In this document: piece after piece, positions 23,001 through 34,425 of the stretch
Numbering within the stretch: the stretch's first letter is position 1
Layout: every line of letters begins with the position of its first letter
Origin: Azolla caroliniana
Taxonomy: Eukaryota; Polypodiophyta
DNA length: 64,000 nt
NCBI GenBank assembly: GCA_043228905.1
Contig: JBHGNT010000007.1
Span: forward strand, 13,640,001 to 13,704,000
Reading direction: 5' to 3'
Notes under the pieces: model-generated
Database searches by the model: none
Told to the model about the DNA's origin: nothing
What the model saw: only the letters and a program-made list of their open reading frames with translations
Translations under genes and position numbers: made by a program

Positions 23001-25724
23001 GGGATTTGTTTCTTTTGGTAATGCACTCCACTCTTTACGTTGCTATCATTCCTTACAAGTATAATGCACTTTGTCTTATTTTCTTTCTAATTACATGTAA
23101 TGTAAGTACTTTCCCATTGATTCCAAATCTTGGTAGTATTCGACCCTACTTTAAAGCTGATGATTCTGAGGAAATGAAGTTTATCTGTTAATATAAAAGT
23201 TTTCGTTGTTATAAAGCTGTATCACTGAAACGTATGCATGTGCATGTGAACCCACATTCATAGAAAAATTGGAATGAATGTATTCATGAAATGCATTATA
23301 CATTTGTAATATTATGGATCATGCAGAAATACTTTTATAATGACATAAGGCCATCTACCATAACGATGTTGTTCAAAATAGGTAAATTTTATCATTAAAA
23401 AAGCGTGCCTTTAACTTCAGACTGCACTTATACCATGCATATGTTTCCAGAAAGCCTTTGTCACTATGTATTGAAGATTTTGGGTTGTTGATGGGTATAG
23501 CAGACATCAATGATTCATTGAATTGACTGGTGGTTCATACTGTCAATCAACTGTAGCTGGTGCCCTTTTTCTATTTTGGGCTCAATAGCCAAGATTCTGC
23601 AATTTCCCCTGCATGTATAGCTGCCAATGCAATGGAAGGACCATTCAGGAATCATAAGAGGCCTGATTCAGATTGATGTTTCTTTCAATACATGAAGTTT
23701 TCCACAATCAATGTATTGTTATCACAAGAAATGTGCACATAAACTTCCACCATTTCAAAATGTCACCTACTTGGAACATGGGATTAGCACACCTACCGCA
23801 AGAATCACTAAAGTAATTTTCTTGATTTAGATTTAGGGAATTGGCTTCAGAAACGGGTTGCAAAAGGGAAGTGAAAGAAATTTGGACAGTCACATTGAGA
23901 AAGGAGAATCCAAGTTGACTCTTTGTGCCACTAATTCAATGCCACCTCATAAAATGGAAGATAACCACATGAAGTTAAAAGTTTATAGTACATAGTATCA
24001 ATATTATGATGATGCAGTGCAGTAGTATGCACATAAGATCTCACATACTCAAAATAGAGATAACAGGTTACCAATACATTGAAGATAAAAGTATGTGTGT
24101 ACTCTTATGTAATTTGGATAAACTAAACATAGAGGAGCTGAACTTTATAAAGTGTGTAGAAGATAATAGCCTATCCGTAAAAAAGTTTTGGGGAACTTCG
24201 TTGCTTTTCAACATTGCAACCTCTCTCTAGGTCCATTGCAAAATCTCTTGTATCCGTACAAGAGCCCCATTGCACTTATTATACCCTCAATCAGGGTTTC
24301 ATAGTATATGGTCTTTTGTTTCCATCTGTGGTAGATATAGAGGTCTTTACTAAAAGAAACATCTTACGCCCTGGTTGATTAACACCCAGAATAAGTTCTT
24401 TGTGAACATATAAAATTCTCTTGTCAATTTGCATATAAAGAATTATTTTCTGTTTCTTGATTTATATGTCCTTACATTTGTTTTCTAATGGAGCACTTTC
24501 TGTTTCATTTTATATAGTGATACTTCCAAGGCACGTTGAGGGTGATAAGCTGGACAAGACTGTGTGGAACCTGTGTACATTTCATGCGTATGTGAGTTAT
24601 CATATAAAGGTATCTAAACATTTGGAAGTTTATTACCATGCTATTTGATTTCATACTACATTACTAGGTCATAATCATTCGGATCTTCTTAAGTTCTCTC
24701 TTACAATCATGATATCATATGATATTGATTACATAGTAAGAAATAATCTAGTGAGCAAACAACGATAACATTGAACAGGACTAACAGTGTTATGTGATAG
24801 TCATCGTGCTAGAAAAACCCAGAGTAGTCCAATGAGCATCATCTGAAAATGCCATTCATCAGTAAATGCCTCCTCATCAAAGGATTGTGGAGGAAGATTT
24901 TGAAAGCAAGTGATGATGGTCTGGATCTATCTGTATATCTCAATCTGCGCATAGAGTAAGGGCAGCACTCTTGTCTCTCTTAGAATGTGCATGGTAGACC
25001 CCTGATGCTCTCTTTAGAGTCACACCTTAACCTTCTTACAACTCTTATGTTGTCAGAATAACCAACGAGATCCAAAAAAGGTGAAATCTGAAAATCATCT
25101 CAGACATGGAGATGAAATCCATTAAAAAAGCTTCAGATTTTATGGGTTTTAGGTATTTTCTGCAGGCATGAGCTTTTTGGGGTTTTGTTTGCTGTTGTCA
25201 AGCTGTTTTAGGGTTTTGGTCTGTACATCCAAAGTTGTTGGCCCTACTTGGTTTGACACTTCTTGGGGTTCAGGGTAGTAAGTTAAATAACTAGAATGTA
25301 AGCTGCATTTTCCTGGTGCTAAGCAATTTCTGGGAAATATTGTACAATACATAATGTAGTTACTATATTTGCATTGTTTTATATTTTCTTTTTAATTGAA
25401 CATAGTCTCATGAAATAATGTAGAATTAGTCAGGGAGTGCCTTAGGATCTCTTTAGCTCAGTATGTTGGATTTCGTGATTTGGATTTAGTGGTCCTTTTT
25501 TCCAGTGTTCTAAAGCTTTCATGCATACAAGGATGAGAAGACGTATGGACACACTCATTCAGGTAAGGAAATGTGGTCCTTTGCTCCTTTATTGTGTATT
25601 TTTCCTAGGTTAAGAAGATGTATTCGTAATTTGAATTGATACATCGATGCAGACTCTGAATAAAGCCAAACCAGATGTTGAGGAGAAAACAATAACCCAA
25701 GGGCGGTCATTCAAAAGACTTTAA
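20084..25724 (+). CDS. ARPC2: Arp2/3 complex subunit 2 (p34-Arc, ARPC2A)
   Basis: ARPC2 forms, with ARPC4, the structural core of the Arp2/3 complex that nucleates branched actin filaments at the plasma membrane. I place exons at 20084-20145, 20863-20929, 21137-21344, 21682-21851, 22701-22778, 22885-23017, 24518-24609, 25506-25562 and 25653-25724. They total 939 nt, or 312 aa, the normal family length, with all phases consistent and GT-AG introns. Landmarks: MLLLSAPARVIQQIL at the start, ELDYHLVEFDDVRYHIQ, ESGFHLTLKLDLSKLP, VMGAPLRDVLKHLL, DKVTIVFPMRFKDNND, ATSFLQEFMEARR, VILPRHVEG, WNLCTFHAYVSYHIKCSKA, FMHTRMRRRM, and the C-terminal SFKRL. These are the usual p34 signature blocks in the right order. 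Exon 1 was assigned because it starts with the family's MxLL pattern, ends in a GTAAGT donor and supplies exactly the two bases needed by exon 2. It appears to be an intact host gene. Confidence 0.93.
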
Positions 25725-27239
25725 TAGATTGCCTTATCAATATAATTAGTAACCATCACTTCCTCCGTTTCTTCATTCTTTTGTGTTGATAATGCATCTA
25801 GTTGAGGACTTAAATGCAGAAAGGAAGATTTGGAAAAGTTACATTTGATATGTAAATTAGACTAGACTGTCTTGAAATATTTTCATAATGTCAAATTTAG
25901 TCCTGTTTGTATCTTAAAAATTAGTAATTGAAACTTAGGTCACCATGCATCAAAGATTTTCTACAATTTGAAGATCTTCAAAACCTAATTGCATGATAAA
26001 GCAAAATGTGATAACATTGTGTTTATGCATCCTACATGACTTTTTATTTTGCTAAAGCAAAATGATTGTTTGCTTCAAGGTTGCCTCATGATAATAATAC
26101 ATAAACTGTTATGTAAGGTACATTTAGTTGCAGTAGATTGAAAAATCAACCTTGAATCTCATTTTCGTCAATATCAAAGTTGAAAGAATAGAAACATGTA
26201 GAGAGAATAGATTCATTGAAGAACAACAGTTCATGTCATGTTGTCATGTCTAACATTGCTCCATGAGCACTCATTTATGGTGGATGTTCTTTTGGAACAA
26301 TTATGAGGTTATTCAAATTTAATTTATAAATAAAAGTGGTTTGACCTCCACAATGTTGGTATTTGTAGTGGTGAACTTTCTAATATTTCACTTCATTATC
26401 ATAAAGATGATTTTTTATACAATGATATCCTATTACATTCAATTTCAACACAATGTATTTGTTAGCAAAGTGACAGAATTTGGTTTGTCTAGTGTACTTA
26501 TGACTATCTATGCACCCATTCACATGATTTTCTAAGAGATATAATGGTAATCCCATGATAAACAAAAGCCAACATAATAGTTGCTTAAGCCTTGGAGAAA
26601 TGTTGCACATACAAAATATGCCTAACCTTAGAAGAGATGAAATTTCATGGTTTCATTCAAGATTGTTTTTGGTAACAATGTACTTTCTAGGCACATTAGA
26701 GAACGTAAATGAAGTTTGCACTCTCTAAGAATGTAGATTGCATTCTTTTACTTAGAGAAACAATGTCCTTTGTTTTTGTAACATTACACGTTAGAAGGGA
26801 GAATGAATATACATCATTTGATAAAAATATGAAAACAAACCAAAAATCTCTCTTTTGAAGTAGTTACATTGTTGAGGTTGAGCGCCAATCTTCTTCTTGC
26901 ATGATTGCATGGTGAGGTTAAGCTAGCCATATGCATGTTTAGGGAGATTTAGAACCTTGTACAAAGTTACATGGCCTATTGAGGATCCAATTGTTTCCAA
27001 GGAAACATTGTTAGGAAGGTACTTGAGAGGGTTGAATGAAAGAGACTTGTATAATGTTTTTTTTTTCTTTTCCAAAAAGAGACTTGTATAATGTGTAGAC
27101 GAGAACAATTTAAGGAAAAGAGAAGAGTTATGTGTAGGCCTATTCCCATGTAAGAGTACTTAAGACTATGATACACATTGGAACACGCTACCACCCTGCA
27201 CTATAAATATTTGGTTTGAGCTAGTGGCTTGGTTGCATG
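25725..27239. other. Intergenic, no gene recognised
   Basis: AT-rich sequence between ARPC2 and the first copia LTR. Short open frames only; no repeat or RNA gene seen. Confidence 0.6.
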
Positions 27240-27600
27240 TGTTGGAACCAGCTGTCACGTGTGGAACAAGAATCAACACTCTTCCTATGAAGATCTCAAT
27301 TAGGTAGCAAACAATAACCGATTTTGTGAGTAAAGGCAACCTAATCAAAGACAAGATCAAAGAGAATACAAGGAGAAGAGAGACACCAAGTAGGCATAAG
27401 ACAATGTAACTATATTATTATGTTAAATGTTACAATGGCACAGTACAACATGAACAACCACCCAACTAGGTTACAAGAGTCAGTTTAAATACCAACTGAA
27501 TTAGGGAAACTGCTTTTTCCACTATTTACATAAATAGCCTAAAACCTAGTATGTCCAAATAGGATAGTGTGAATACGTCCATTATTTCCCATATTCGACA
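27240..27600 (-). mobile_element. 3' LTR of a minus-strand copia (Copia-B)
   Basis: On the minus strand it opens TGTCGAATATGGG after a purine-rich TTATAGAGGAG and closes GGTTCCAACA. A TATA-like GGTATTTAAACTG lies inside (plus 27482-27495). The copia pol relic lies directly upstream in the reading direction. Confidence 0.6.
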
Positions 27601-29272
27601 CTCCTCTATAATGGGCGTATACAACAAAAATCTATAATAAAAAGAATAAACAAAAAATACAAATTTATACAAAGGGTTGTCCAACAAGTCGGCTTTTGTC
27701 CAAATCGGCAACATCCGGGAACAAAATGCCGGGTCGGCCAAGGCCGGAAGAGCTAAAGCCGAATCAACTAGTTCGAAAGGGAATCCCAATCGGAGAGTTT
27801 TAAGTCGAGTTAGCTATGCCAATTGCTGATTGTCTGAAACCATCTTGAATGTTCAACTTAATGAGACAGATTCTTCGTTATGCCCATTTAGTGCTGAAGG
27901 GATCATAATCGATCCACCAAAAGACACTTGGTCATTCCATTTGCGGCATTATCAGTTGTAGATATCTTCTCGAGGCCAATTTTTCTTGAAATGATGCAGT
28001 CCTGAATGAAGTGATATCTCACGTCTATATGCTTCGAGGCGTTGTGCTTAACTGGATTTCTTGACAAAACAATAGTGCCTTGACTATCGTTATAGACAAT
28101 TGGAGCCAAATTAGAGTCTGCTTGTTGAAACATGTGCGCTAGCCGACCAAGTCACAAGGCCTCTTTCGCCGCGTCGGACACGACTACATATTTGGCCTTG
28201 GTCGTTGATGTAGCAGTGCACTTTTGAAGTTTCAACTTCCATGAGGTTGCCCGATTGCCGAATTTAAAACAATATTCGATTGTCGATTTTCGACTGTCCA
28301 CACAACTGACAATGTCTAAGTTGGTATAACCGATTATGCCTGAAGTATCGTTCGGGCCGAAAAGGATGCCATTTAGGCCGAATAGGATGCCATAGTCTTT
28401 TGTGGCCACGAGATATCTGAACGCATGCTTTATTGCATTCCAATGCGATCAGCCGGGATTGTGCATAAATATGTTGACGACTCCTATGACATGGGCTAAG
28501 TCCGGTCGTGTTGCAACCATTGCATAAATTAAGGACTCGACTGCCGGTGCGTATGGCACCGACTTCATAATTTTCCCCTTCAGGCCGGATGTTGGACAGT
28601 CCTTCTGAGATAGCCAAAGGCTAATTGGGAGTGGGGTCAAAGCAAACTTTGTGGATTGCATGTTGATGCATTCAAAGGCACGTCCAATATAGTCGGCTTG
28701 AGACAAGAACCACTGTCATTAAATTCTGAAGCCGACTTATCTTCATTCCTAAAATGTGTCTTGCCGGACCGAGGTCCTACATGGTGAACTTCAACCGCAG
28801 TTGTCAAACTCGTTCGGCGAGCTCTTCGGCATGCTGACCGAAGAGCATGTCATCCACGTTAATGATGAGGAAGATGGGCGATCCATCTCGAGTTGTTTTG
28901 GTGAAGAGACAATGGTCCTCATTGCTCTTTGAGAAGTTGACCGATAGGATGAAGTCGTCGAACTTCTTGTACCACTGTTTGTGTGCTTGCTTCAGGCTAT
29001 ATATATTCTTCCCAAGTCGGAAGACTAGATGTTCCTGGCCGGGTACCATGAAACCTTTCGACTTCTCCATATAAATTTCCTCCTCTAGGTCGCCATGGAG
29101 GAATGCCATTTTTACATCTAGCTAAATCAACTCCAAATTCTCGGTTGCCACGATGCTGAGCATAAAGCGTAAGGTCATCATTTTCACCACTAATGAAAAG
29201 ATTTCGTCGAAGTCAATGCTGTATTCTTGTTGAAACCCATTCGCTACTAGTCTGGCCTTAAATTTGTCTGTA
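27601..29272 (-). pseudogene. Copia-B RT and RNase H, 5' truncated
   Basis: Reading right to left: RT from ANGFQQEYSIDFDEIFS (about 29260), LDVKMAFLHGDLEEEIYME, KNIYSLKQAHKQWYKKFD, and IINVDDMLFG at the active site, where the usual Tyr of YVDD is Asn. RNase H follows with VESLIYAMVATRPDLAHVIG, YTNLDIVSCVDSRKS, STTKAKYVVVSDAAKEAL and KHIDVRYHFIQDCI. Stops and shifts break it. At about 29272 it meets a different copia whose RT runs through the same domain, so the junction is a nested insertion or recombination. Confidence 0.85.
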
Positions 29273-29892
29273 GAGGGACTTTGTCAGTCGGCAAAATGCC
29301 GATGTGTTCAACTTGGATAGAAATCCGGGGGGTTGTACCATGTACACTTGTTCCTCAAGCTTGCCTTGAACAAATGCATTCTTTACATCCATTTGATGTA
29401 GATGCCACCCATTTGTCGCGGGTACCGCTAGTAAGACACGAATGATCGTTATCTTTGTGACTGGCGCAAAATTCTCATCATAATCGATGTCGTGTTGCTG
29501 CGTGTAGCCCTAGGCCACCGGTCGGATATTGTATCGGTTGACAAAGCCATCGGTGTTGTAATTTACCTTGTACACCCACCTGCATCTGATCAACTTCACA
29601 CCCTTGGGGGCGTCAATCAGGTCCCATGTCTCATTCTCTGCCAATGTGTGCATCTCTTCCTTCCATAGTGGCACGCCAATTCGTGTCCTTCACCGCTTTT
29701 GCGTAGCTCTCCGGCTCACGCATTTCTGCCACCTTCACCATATACGAATAATGATGCGCCATATAGACATTGTATCCATATCAGATTACAGGGTTCTTCT
29801 AGCACGTGGATTGGTGCAACTTCTGGTTGGCCGATTTCAGGGCCCTCTTTGCCGATTTTAACCTCATTTCGGGAGGTCCATCTTCACTCCTA

Positions 29893-30156
29893 GCTGTTAC
29901 CCGGTGGGACAAGTGTGAGAGGTGTGAAACGTATGAAAAGGAGCCGACCACTAACAACAGAACAAAGGAAGCCGAATATCAAGGAAGGAACGTGTGGAAA
30001 GCGCCGAGCACAAGGGAGCTATATATATCGGGATTAGCGAACACAGAAGAAGGGGATCTAGAGAACTACGATAGGAATAGATTAATAGAAAGTGAGTGAG
30101 TGTTTATTGAATATACTTGGTACTTGTATCTATACCTGTATGCTACATTTAATCAG

Positions 30157-30187
<31 letters not shown>

Positions 30188-30450
30188 GGGTGACTTCCAT
30201 GTTCTGTTTTCATCTCTGTTCTCGTTATACATATAGATCTATATAGCGTTCAATTTGAGTTAAGGACGTGTATACAAATCATTTGTAGTTGTTTCTGTAA
30301 CGTATCCTTCTTGTTTCCCAATCGTGATCCTACCCCAAGTGGGACAGTCTGAATAACAAACACGGGCCCCAGGAAGTCATACTCCTCGTACGACCTGGTT
30401 AACGATCTCGGTAGGATGTCTTGGCCTCGACTCTCCTTTGCACTACAATA
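29893..30450. mobile_element. Probable LTR-like insertion in the copia linker
   Basis: About 550 bases that do not belong to the copia coding frame separate two halves of its integrase-RT linker. The insert begins TGTTACCCGG and has TATA-like CTATATATATC near 30020. No clean target duplication was found, so its exact ends and orientation are unsure. Confidence 0.4.
30157..30184. repeat. (AT)n microsatellite
   Basis: About fourteen AT units within the insertion. Confidence 0.9.
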
Positions 30451-30947
30451 CCTTGACCCGATTACTCAAGAGGAGTAAGTGAAGGTGTTCTCCATGAGGG
30501 AGAAACACTGGCCACTTTGGATTCACTCCGATCCGATGCACTAGACTCGGTGCCGTACTCTAGCATCTTCATCTTCCCCTTCTCTTTGTGCGTAAACCGC
30601 GTCCTCGGTTTTTGACGGAGGTGACTACACGGCCGAGTCTCCACTACTCACCGGTCTTCATCCAACTAGTCATTCCGACTCAACCTCGGCCCACTTAGCC
30701 GAAATGAAATCAAACTCTCCTCAAGAGTACCGATATCTTCCTCAACCAGACGATTGACCTCATTGACCTCATGCTCAAAATTCGGAGCAGAGTTAATAGG
30801 GGTTGGAGGTGGAGGCAAGTATGACGAAGCCGACTTGTTGAATATGACATCTCGACTGATTGATACTTGTTTCGTTTCGGGGTTATAACACTTATAACCC
30901 TTCTGATCGTCCAAGTAACCAACCAAGATACACTTCTTGTTAAGGAT

Positions 30948-31193
30948 TAGGTAATTAATTAAGGAATAATTATTACCTAATTATGTGATTACGTAGCGGA
31001 AGATTAAGTGGTATGTGCGTGTATGTGTGCGTGAGAGGAAGAGAGAGAGAAGTACACTTATGAACACAAAAACAAGATGGGGGATGATAAAGTATATTAA
31101 AAGGTAAATATCATCAACTATCATCAAATACAAAAATACCTTCAATGAGGTATATATAGGTTTCATGTGCAAGTTGAGCTTGATCTCTCAACA
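30948..31193 (-). mobile_element. Copia-A 3' LTR (internally deleted)
   Basis: Minus strand TGTTGAGAG to CCTTAACA, with the polypurine tract CTTGAGGGGGTG just upstream. It lacks 199 bases present in the other LTR. The deletion is bounded by the short repeat AAG, followed in both copies by TTGAGCTTGATC. Confidence 0.92.
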
Positions 31194-31245
31194 CACCCCC
31201 TCAAGCTCAAGTGTGAGGCGTCCGACATCTGGCGTTGTTTGACTT

Positions 31246-33813
31246 TCAATGTCGGCTTCTGTGCGGCTTCCGTCCGGCCTTCGGCTTTGTTCGCCGTGGC
31301 AATCTCGAGTCCTCCCCCTCAAGCCGGCGACGAAGGCTTGTAGCGTGTGGGTGAAGGTCGACTACTTCCACCCATCGTGGGTTACGAGCTGCTTCGGTGG
31401 AGCTCTTGGACTCTTGTTCGGCCGCTACCTTCATTGTGAAGGCATAATGATGGGCCATATACTCGTTGTAGCCGAGCCGCATGATGGGGTTCTTAGCTCT
31501 AGATGAGCGTCGAAGTTTTTCGCTCGCCGATGTGAGCGCCTTCTTTACTCCAGGTGTACGCATGATGGGTACACCGAACTCACTGTCTAGTGAGGGAGCT
31601 GATCCATCCGAATCATTGTCGTCAGGGTGGTTGACTTCATATTCGGGCATCTTACCTTTGCCTTTGTCCAAGTTCGTACTTGGCCGCGACGTGCTTGTAC
31701 ACCTTCTTCTCGGACGAGTATCCTATGAGGATACATTTCTTCAACTTCGCGTCGGGCTTCTGTCGTTGTTTGTTTAGGATGCGTACATTCACAATGCTTT
31801 TGAACACTTTGAGATGCGACAGGATTGGCTTCCTTCCAATGAGGAGCTCGTATGGAGTTAGCTCATGAACTCCATTGGTGGTGCATCGATTCATGAGATA
31901 GACGGCCGTGGATGCCGCTTTGGCCCAATAGAAATTCGGCATGTGCTTCTCATGCATCATGGCGCATGCTACCTCGAGTATTTGCTGATTTTTCCTTTTG
32001 GTGACTCCATTTTGTTGGGGTGTGTGTCGGCATGAGAATTCTCTCCGAATGCCTTCACTTTGGAGGTAGGAGGTGAACTCGTCGGAGAAGTACTCCTTTC
32101 CTCCATCCGATCGTAGGCATCGAATGTGCCGACCGGTTTCTTTTTCGACTTGCCCCTTGAGCTTTTGGAAGTGGGAGAACACTTCGCTCTTCTTCTTCAT
32201 TGGGTAGATCCACGCGTAGCGCGAGTAGTCGTCGACGAAGGTTACGTAGTATCGGCATCCGCCGATTGTCGGCGTTTGAGCAGGTCCCCATACATCCGAG
32301 TGTATGATGTCGAGGAGGCCTTTGCTTGCGGAGCTCTCCTTCGGGAATGGGAGTCGATGTTGTTTGCCGAGTTGACATGCTTCGCATATTCGGTCGACTC
32401 GAATGTCGGAAGTTCGATGACGACTCCCTTTGTTTGCATAGCTTGGAGCCGTTGGAGGTTGATGTGGCCGATTCTTTTGTGCCAGAACTCGATGTTCATC
32501 TCGTTTTTGAGACCTTTAGCGTACATTGCCGATTTCCCCTCATTCGAATCGAGGATAAACATTCAGCCTTCTCTCCACCCCTTAGCTACGACTCAACCAT
32601 CTTTCTCGATGAAGCATCCTTCTTTGGTGAAGCGGACTTGCATGCCTTGCTCCACGATTTGGCCGACCGAGACCAAATTCTTTGTTATTGTGGGCACGTG
32701 CAAGACATTCTTGATGCAAGTTTGCTCGCCTTCTTTCCCGAATGGGACATTGCCGATGTGCCAAATGGGATGCGTGGTGTTGTCTCCCGTCTCTATAAAG
32801 CCGGGTCGATCCAGCGCTCGTAAATCGCGAAACCACTCTTTGAGGGATGTCATGTGATGTGATGCGCTGGAATCTATGAACCACACGTCTTTCGGATTGG
32901 AGATGCTTGCGGAGTCGGAGGCCGTCATAGAGTTCGCTCTATGCCGCATTACGAATAGTCCGCCGTAATCCTCGTATTCGGAGTTGTTGGCGTAGTTTGT
33001 GAGTTGTCGGCTTGTCGATGCCGACTCGCTTCTTTTCTTTCAACACTCCGCCTCATAGTGGCCGATTTTGCCGCAATAATTGCAAGTTGCGGGCCTCGTT
33101 TGCCAACCTTGTTCGGCTTGGAAGCTCCCCCTTCTTTCGAAGATTCCTCGATGGCTTCCTCTTCTACCGCCACGACCTCTTCCATGACCACCATCCGAAT
33201 TCGAGAAGAACATTTGTCCTTCCGGTGCCTTGCTTTTGGTTCAGACGTGGTTTTCTTCGACCAATAACATCGATTGGAGGTCGAAGAACGAAGGAGGGTT
33301 TTCTCCCGCCAAGATTGCCGTCCGTAGTGGATCAAATCGTTGTGCGAGGCCACCCAAGCATACTTGAACCATCTCGTCTTTGTCGACGTTTATGTTGATG
33401 GAGCCAAGAGAGTCACAAATGCTATTGATTTTGGCGGTGTAGTCTGACACAAACATGTCTTTTTGCCGAATGTTATTTAACTCTTGCCGGAGTTGAAGTT
33501 TGCAGGCGGTCGTGTTGGCGGCAGACATTTTCTTTAAGTTCTCCCACGCCTCTTTAGGCGTCTTGGTGTCTCGAATGTGGCTAAGCATATGGTCGTGGAC
33601 ACATGTTGCCAAGCAATACATTACCCGAATTGCTCCTTGCTCCCACGTTGGGTAGTTGGCATTTGTGTTGTTGGGCTTGTTCTCGAGTGCGCCATTGATG
33701 TAGCTCCAATACCCTTGGCCGACGAGGTATTGGGTCATCTTGTACTCCCAAGATGAATAATTGCTCCAGTCTAGCTTTTCGCTAGGGAGCGAGCTACCCA
33801 TTTGTGTATTCAT
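31246..33813 (-). pseudogene. Copia-A gag-protease-integrase
   Basis: Gag starts at 33813 with LPSEKLDWSNYSSWEYKM and runs 190 codons to QSMLLVEENHV. A zinc knuckle CNYCGKIGHYEAEC follows in another frame (about 33050-33090). The protease motif reads WFIDSSASHHMTS, with Ser replacing the Gly of the usual DSGASHHM, which should damage the active site. Then come HKRIGHINLQRLQ, integrase core CLRSDGGKEYFSDEF, TPQQNGVTKRKN and FYWAKAASTAVYLMNR, and the linker. Several frameshifts separate the parts. Confidence 0.88.
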
Positions 33814-33969
33814 GTTGTTTTGTGTCTTCCTTTTTGGCTCTTCTTTCTTCGATCATGTACTTGTGCTACGTAGCAGCACTATGGTAGCTGATAACTGGAT
33901 TTTGTCGTCGGCGTCTCGAACACACAATCACGGAGTCGGGTGGGCTGAGTGGATTTTCTAAACCACACG

Positions 33970-33980
33970 CTCTGATACCA
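33970..33980 (-). promoter_or_regulatory. Copia-A primer-binding site
   Basis: Reverse complement of TGGTATCAGAG, touching the 5' LTR end. Confidence 0.92.
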
Positions 33981-34425
33981 TGTTAAGGATTAGGTAATTA
34001 ATTAAGGAATAATTATTACCTAATTATGTGATTACGTAGCGGAAGATTAGGTGATATGTGCGTGTATGTGTGCATGAGAGGAAGAGAGAGAGAAGTACAC
34101 TTATGAACACAAAAACAAGATGGGGGATGATAAAGTATATTAAAAGGCAAATATCATCAACTATCATCAAATACAAAAATACCTTCAATGAGGTATATAT
34201 AGGTTTCATGTGCAAGGGTGCACATGTGCTAGGAGAATATAGGTACAACGTGTAAGTCCTATATTAAATGAGCACGGAGTGGTGGATCTACAATGCATCC
34301 CAGTCGAGTACAAAATCCTATTTAAGGCTTTACGGTCAACACACTAACTAGATTCTATCTAGGTAACTACTAAGTTACATGTGTTGACTAACTAACTCAA
34401 CTAAGTTGAGCTTGATCTCTCAACA
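33981..34425 (-). mobile_element. Copia-A 5' LTR (full length, 445 bp)
   Basis: Minus strand TGTTGAGAG to CCTTAACA with a TATA-like CCTATATATACC (plus 34192-34203). It is followed on the plus strand by the CTTCT duplication and the resumed copia integrase frame. Confidence 0.93.

Larger units (their letters stand above)
30948..34425 (-). mobile_element. Copia-A: nested, RT-less copia element
   Basis: A minus-strand LTR element with both LTRs, primer site, polypurine tract and a perfect 5-bp target duplication CTTCT (30943-30947 and 34426-34430). The interior keeps gag, zinc knuckle, protease, GAG-pre-integrase, integrase and part of the linker (to NEYMAHHYAF, about 31450), then passes to a short tail and the polypurine tract. 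RT and RNase H are absent. It is therefore non-autonomous and must have been moved with enzymes supplied by another copy. LTR divergence over the shared part is about four differences in 246 bases by eye, so it is fairly recent. Confidence 0.93.

Noticed and set aside
22970-23191. 73-codon plus-strand frame
   Set aside because: It overlaps the end of ARPC2 exon 6 in another frame and extends into an intron.
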